A stretch of 64,000 nucleotides of DNA, taken from Humulus lupulus (Eukaryota; Streptophyta; Magnoliopsida; Rosales; Cannabaceae). This document shows positions 59,922 to 64,000 of the stretch, piece by piece. Below the pieces are notes generated by a model. It was not told where the DNA came from and searched no databases. It saw only the letters and a list, made by a program, of their open reading frames with translations. Each line of letters opens with the position of its first letter. Position 1 is the first letter of the stretch. The stretch spans positions 31,402,107 through 31,466,106 of the forward strand of contig NC_084802.1 in NCBI RefSeq assembly GCF_963169125.1, in the 5' to 3' direction. The position numbers and the translations under genes were made by a program.

Positions 59922-60666
59922 GTGGCTTCAGCTAAGGATGATGAATACAAGAAACTCAAGGAATCATTTATCAATGTCTCCAGTTCTGCAGAAACTAGTA
60001 ATTTGGTTCTCTCCAAAAAATATTTTCAAAAGGTAATAATAATTAATTTAGAGTGTTGCTATATATATATATATGAACAAATGCACGTGAGATAAATAAT
60101 TATTGGTGTCTCAGTCAGCATATTCTCCATCATGATAATTATGCTATATAATATGTTTATATATATATATATAAAATATTATTAATAATAGATAATGGAT
60201 GTAGGTTTGGTTAGTGGGAGATGGAATGAATAAAGAAGAACAAGTAAAAGCTCCAAAGGGAACGATATTCATCCCCTTCTCTCAATTTCCACCTCAACCA
60301 TTTCGCAAAGATTGCTTTTACTACTGCACACCAGCAATGTACACTCCTGCATCTCTTGAGAATCTTCACTCTTGTGAGGTATATAATTTAATTAATTTGA
60401 ATATACACGATGTTCATGCATGAAAATTGTTTAATTTTATTTGTACGTAGTTAATAAAAAATTAAAATTATATTTATTGGCAGAATTGGTTGCCAAGAAG
60501 GGTGATGAGTGCATGGCGTATAGCAGGAATAGTACATGGCTTTGAAGGTTGGAATGAGCATGAGTGTGGCTTTTATACCACTGCCGATATTCATAAAGTT
60601 TGGCAGGCCACTCTTCGTCATGGATTTCAACCACTACCAATCACGTTTTCTTGTCTCGAAGTTTAA
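59922..60666 (+). CDS. CER1: CER1-like exons 8-10 (C-terminus)
   Basis: Exon 8 (59922-60032) reads DDEYKKLKESFINVSSSAET. Exon 9 (60205-60378) contains VWLVGDGMNKEEQVKAPKG and FIPFSQFPPQPFRKDC. Exon 10 (60484-60666) contains NWLPRRVMSAWRIAGIVHGF and the conserved EGWNEHECG motif, ending at TAA 60664-60666. All junctions are GT-AG and in phase. The exons are undamaged although cut off from exon 7 by a 13 kb intron. Confidence 0.85.
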
Positions 60667-61098
60667 ATTATTATTATTATTCTATATATCTATTTCTTTT
60701 CTCTATTGTAGAAGTGAAGAAAGACTATCCTTATATAGATCACTTGTATACATACATGTGATCTTGTTGAAGTTGTGTAATAATATTTTCTGAGTCGATC
60801 CATTAAGGATCGATCAATGTTTGTGAACTAGTATAATAAATTATTAATTTAGTGGTGTGTTAGAATTACATATATATATATATATACTGTAAAATGCCAT
60901 GTTTCTTGAACATACTATATTATTACTACGTACAAAAAAAAAGAAAAAAAAACTTCTAATAACACTGAAATCTAAGGCCAAGTGGGTGAGTTTTTATTTA
61001 AGCACGGCCGGGACGGGTATTTGGCCCAATAGTATGGGCTGTTCATCGATGTCTTCTTCAACCATAAGAATATACAATTATATTCTACTATTGCCTGC
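60667..61098. other. 3' flank of the CER1-like gene
   Basis: AT-rich DNA with a possible polyadenylation signal AATAAA (about 60834-60839) and a TA microsatellite near 60870-60887. No other feature seen. Confidence 0.4.
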
Positions 61099-61834
61099 TG
61101 TTGGAAATGAGGATAAATTTCCCAGTTCAAGAACCTCAGATGAATCTCGGAAAATCAGAGATGAATCTAAGAACACAAATCAGTAAGACTAATTATCAAG
61201 CAATTAGAAAACGAAAAATATGAAAGCATAAATCAACACAAGTACATATACTGGTTCAGAACAAGATCAATGTGATCTTGAACCTAATCCAGTTTTAGGA
61301 ACCACTATCTCTTCTTTATTCAATCAATGAAATGAGTACAAGACTTCAATGGAGCTTCTTGGAACAATCTTGGATCAAACTCTCTAAACACTCAATCTCA
61401 CAGGTGTATTCCTCTCAATCACTGAGCAAGCACTTTCCCAACAGTTGTGCTTCTCAATACAGTTCCCCAAACCTAGCTCTCACAACCTTTCTCAATACTC
61501 AATCTTGATTTCCACACTTGAGCTCTCTCGTCTAATCTAGCTTTTCTGTAGTTTCATCTGTGTAGTGCTCTACACTGTGTTCTTCTCTCTACGTATGTCT
61601 CTCTCTGTTTTGTTGTGTCTTCTACTGTATGTTCACAAGTGAATCCCACAAGTCCTTTTATAGACCAAGGACTGAAAGCTAATGAGGTTGTTATGATTGT
61701 TGAGAACCAAACAACTCATTAACAGAATTAGTTGAGATTTGGAGAAACTATTCCCACAAATTCCACCTAGATTCTTCAAATCACAACTTAAATAGAATTC
61801 CACTTGTAGAGATAGTGATCCTAGAGTTCCAGCA
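61099..61834 (-). repeat. Copia-3 3' LTR
   Basis: It begins TGTTGGAAATG and ends GAGTTCCAGCA on the + strand. A TATA box CTATAAAAGG on the minus strand (about 61656-61665) supports a promoter within it. The partner LTR lies outside the window, so the exact ends are inferred. Confidence 0.6.
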
Positions 61835-62335
61835 TTAGTTACCAAGGTTGAGCAAGTTTAAGCAATGCTTAAACTTGTTCACAGGTAGCACCTTAGTTCC
61901 TATATCAGCTGGATTATCCTCAGTACCAATTTTGTCCAAAGATATCACATCTTCCTCTATCTTTTCTCTTATCCAAAACAAACGAATGTCAATGTGTTTG
62001 CTCTTTTCGTGGTATACTGGATTTTTGCAGAGGTGAATTGAAGATTGACTATCTGAGTATATCTTAGCTTTACCTTTCATCATCTTCAGCTCTTGTAGCA
62101 TTCCTTGTAACCATATTGCCTCTTTGAATGCTTCAGTGGTGGCCATGAGCTCAGCTTCAGTTGTTGATAGTGACACCACTGACTGTAGTTGGGACTTCCA
62201 ACATATGCAATCTCCATTTGTTGTGAATACATATGAAGTAGTTGACCTCCTTGTATCCTTACTTGCTGCATAGTCTGCATCTACAAAACCTTCAAGTGTA
62301 ACTTTCTGATCTATCTGTTTGTATCTCAGTCCTAT
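61835..62335 (-). pseudogene. Copia-3 RNase H
   Basis: The minus-strand frame 62179-61835 reads VSLSTTEAELMATTEAFKEA, HEKSKHIDIRLFWIRE and EDNPADIGTKVL, the RNase H C-terminal half. The preceding part (62335-62180) is in another frame, so at least one shift exists. Confidence 0.75.
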
Positions 62336-63052
62336 CTAAGTAGTTCCCTTTAGATATCTAAGTAACCACTTAAGAGCATTCCAATGCTCTAATCCGGGGT
62401 TGGACATAAACCTGCTAAGAATGCTTAGAGCATGTGCTATGTCTGGTCTAGTGCTGACCATGATGTACATTAAACATCCTAGAGCCATAGCATAAGGGAC
62501 TTTTGCCATTTCCTTTGTCTCCTTGATAGTCTTTGGACTTTGATCTTTTGAAACTACAAATTGTCCTCCTAGAGGTACTGACACACTCTTAGAATCCTGC
62601 ATGTTGAATCTCTAAAGTACCCTCTGAATATAACTTGCTTGTTTAAGATTCAGAATCCCATCTTTTCTGTTTCTTGTCACTTCTATCCCAAGTATCTTTT
62701 TAACATGCCCGAGCTCTTTCATTTCAAATTCCTCTTTAAGCTTGTCTTTGATTCCCTTTATCACTGTTTTGTCTTTGCCCATGATGAGCATATCATCTAC
62801 ATACAGTAATAAATATACTCTTGTTGATTCCTCAAGATGCTTATAGTACAAGCAGTGATCAAACTTGGATCTTGTGAAACCAATTTCCTGGACATAATTG
62901 TTGAATCTCTTGTTCCATTGTCGTGGAGATTGTTTAAGGCCATACAAGGACCTTTTCAGTTTGCATACAAGCTCCTTTCCCTCTTGTTCCACCTGAAATC
63001 CAGGTGGTTGATGCATGTAGACCTCTTCTTCCAAATAACCATTTAGAAATGT
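62336..63052 (-). pseudogene. Copia-3 reverse transcriptase, N-terminus deleted
   Basis: The minus strand gives EEEVYMHQPPGFQVE, SLYGLKQSPRQWNKRF and LLYVDDMLIMG (YVDD at 62792-62803), then STRPDIAHALSILSRFMSNP. A stop falls between 62612 and 62602. The reverse transcriptase part before the NGYLEEE segment is missing. Confidence 0.75.
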
Positions 63053-64000
63053 TGTTTTGTTGCATCTAGCTCAGTTTCAGATTCACCTTGGTCATTCATA
63101 TCAGTAGTAGCTTGAGTATTTCCTTCAAAGTTTCTCAGCTTAACTTCAAACTCAGCCATGTTCCTTTTATTTGTTCCACTTGCATCATTTGAAACACTAC
63201 CAATCTCGGCTTTCAAGTGAGGAAAATCATGCTCATTAAAGATAACATTTCTTGAAATTATAATTTTAGGCTTACCATTTTGATTAACACAAAGTCTATA
63301 ACCTTTAGTTCCTATAGGGTAACCAAGAAAAATTCCCTTAACAGATCTAGTGCCTAGTTTATCATTGGACTGATGTGCATATGCTGCACAACCAAAAACT
63401 CTCAAATGTTTCAAGCTTGGGGCTTTTCTATACCATATTTCATATGGAGTTTTCAAATCTATAGATCTATTAGGACTCCTATTTATCAAATAGCAAGCAG
63501 TAGCAAGTGCTTCTCCCCAATAAGATTTAGACGACCCTGAACTTACTAGCATACACCTAACCTTATTCAGTAGAGTACGATTCATCCTCTCGGCAACTCC
63601 ATTCTGTTCTGGAGTACTAACTACTGTCCTATGTCTAGTGATACCATACTCATTGCACAACATGTCAAATTCATGGTTTATAAATTCTAAGCCATTATCG
63701 GTTCTAAGAGTCTTAATTCTAGAGTTTGTTTGATTTTCCACCTGATTTTTCCATACTTTAAATTTTTCTAGACATTCATCTTTAGTCCTAAGTAAATATA
63801 CCCAAACACATCTAGAATAATCATCTACTATAGATAAAAAGTAATGTTTACCTGAGTGTGTTGGTATTTTGCTAGGCCCCCATAAATCTGAGTGAATGTA
63901 CTCCAAGACTCCTTTGGTATTGTGCTTTGCTGCAGTGAATTTAATTTTATGCTGCTTTCCAAATACACATGCTTCACAGAAAGGTAATGCACAGGTCTTC
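63043..64000 (-). pseudogene. Copia-3 integrase (continues off the window)
   Basis: The frame is open from the window edge. It reads CEACVFGKQHKIKF, then HSDLWGPSKIPTHSGKHYFL, RTDNGLEF and NGVAERMNRTLLNK, so D, D and E are present. It continues with RVFGCAAYAHQSNDKLGTRS and the integrase tail. The frame runs into the deletion junction near 63053 and stops at 63043. Confidence 0.8.

Larger units (their letters stand above)
39515..60666 (+). pseudogene. CER1: CER1-like alkane-forming enzyme gene, frameshifted, with giant introns
   Basis: CER1 proteins act in the ER membrane with CER3 and cytochrome b5 to turn very-long-chain acyl-CoA into cuticular wax alkanes. Ten exons are readable: 39515-39574, 39709-39935, 40054-40286, 40506-40725, 40836-41222, 41748-41855, 46625-46825, 59922-60032, 60205-60378 and 60484-60666. 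Together they give 1,904 bases, two more than 634 codons, close to the roughly 625 residues of Arabidopsis CER1. The His boxes are present: HRALHH (residue 147), HSHHH (160) and HSLHH (249). The C-terminal GFEGWNEHEC matches the WAX2 domain. A 2-bp insertion near 40906 gives TAG at 40918-40920 after 274 codons. Introns 6 and 7 carry 4.7 and 13 kb of transposons. CER3 is excluded because it lacks the His boxes. It is probably a pseudogene unless the 2 bp are a sequencing error. Confidence 0.85.
61099..64000 (-). mobile_element. Copia-3, LTR retrotransposon, cut by the window edge
   Basis: A probable 3' LTR (61099-61834) is followed, in minus orientation, by RNase H, reverse transcriptase and integrase remnants, the Ty1/Copia order read backwards. 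The element continues beyond 64000. A deletion near 63053 joins integrase directly to the middle of the reverse transcriptase, so this copy is defective. The motifs are close to Tnt1/Tork-type elements, but the lineage is not tested. Confidence 0.8.

Noticed and set aside
39515..60666. Separate genes for exons 1-6, exon 7 and exons 8-10
   Set aside because: Phases and protein order match a single CER1-like gene, and the separating DNA is fully explained by transposons in introns.

Overview
This window is nuclear DNA of a flowering plant, very probably a eudicot. It is AT-rich, almost filled with nested transposable elements, and holds one host gene with GT-AG introns: a CER1-like wax-alkane gene. 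Four further host genes appear only as captured exon fragments. The species cannot be fixed from sequence alone. No CRISPR, rRNA or tRNA gene was found. Boundaries marked by a target-site duplication (TSD) were read by eye.

Left part (1-19.5 kb). AT-rich DNA carries three copies of a palindromic MITE-like family, a short tandem repeat, a truncated CACTA end and an LTR. The LTR (5762-16512) is split by a 9.66 kb CACTA-type element (6586-16249, TSD ACT). This element has no recognisable transposase. It carries intron-containing pieces of at least four unrelated plant genes, all on the + strand: HEATR6-like, exportin-1 (XPO1/CRM1), a large NUP188-like nucleoporin and an ABCC1/2-type transporter. 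It looks like a Pack-type CACTA element. A 1.39 kb solo LTR (17222-18612, TSD ATATA) follows.

Middle part (19.5-38.8 kb). One decayed Ty3/Gypsy element on the minus strand (19523-38810, TSD ATAAT) has taken at least five later insertions. Three solo LTRs lie in its internal region (23257-25115, 25842-28142, 29657-31927). A fourth solo LTR (32655-35109) and a 2.3 kb non-autonomous CACTA (35678-38000) lie in its right LTR. The left LTR serves as the unfilled comparison copy for the CACTA site.

Right part (39.4-60.7 kb). A ten-exon CER1-like gene on the + strand spans 21 kb because two introns hold retrotransposons. Intron 6 holds Copia-1 (41957-46611, TSD TGTAT). Intron 7 holds Copia-2 (46892-59878, minus strand), which is itself interrupted in gag by a 7.8 kb two-gene CACTA element (51112-58927, TSD CTT). 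All splice phases of the CER1 gene still agree, but exon 5 carries a 2-bp insertion that ends the frame after 274 codons. From 61099 to the window edge lies a third Copia element on the minus strand with an internal deletion.

The coding content is therefore one wax-biosynthesis gene (apparently a recent pseudogene), one complete CACTA TNP2-type transposase gene, one broken companion CACTA gene, and decayed gag/pol genes of four LTR retrotransposons.
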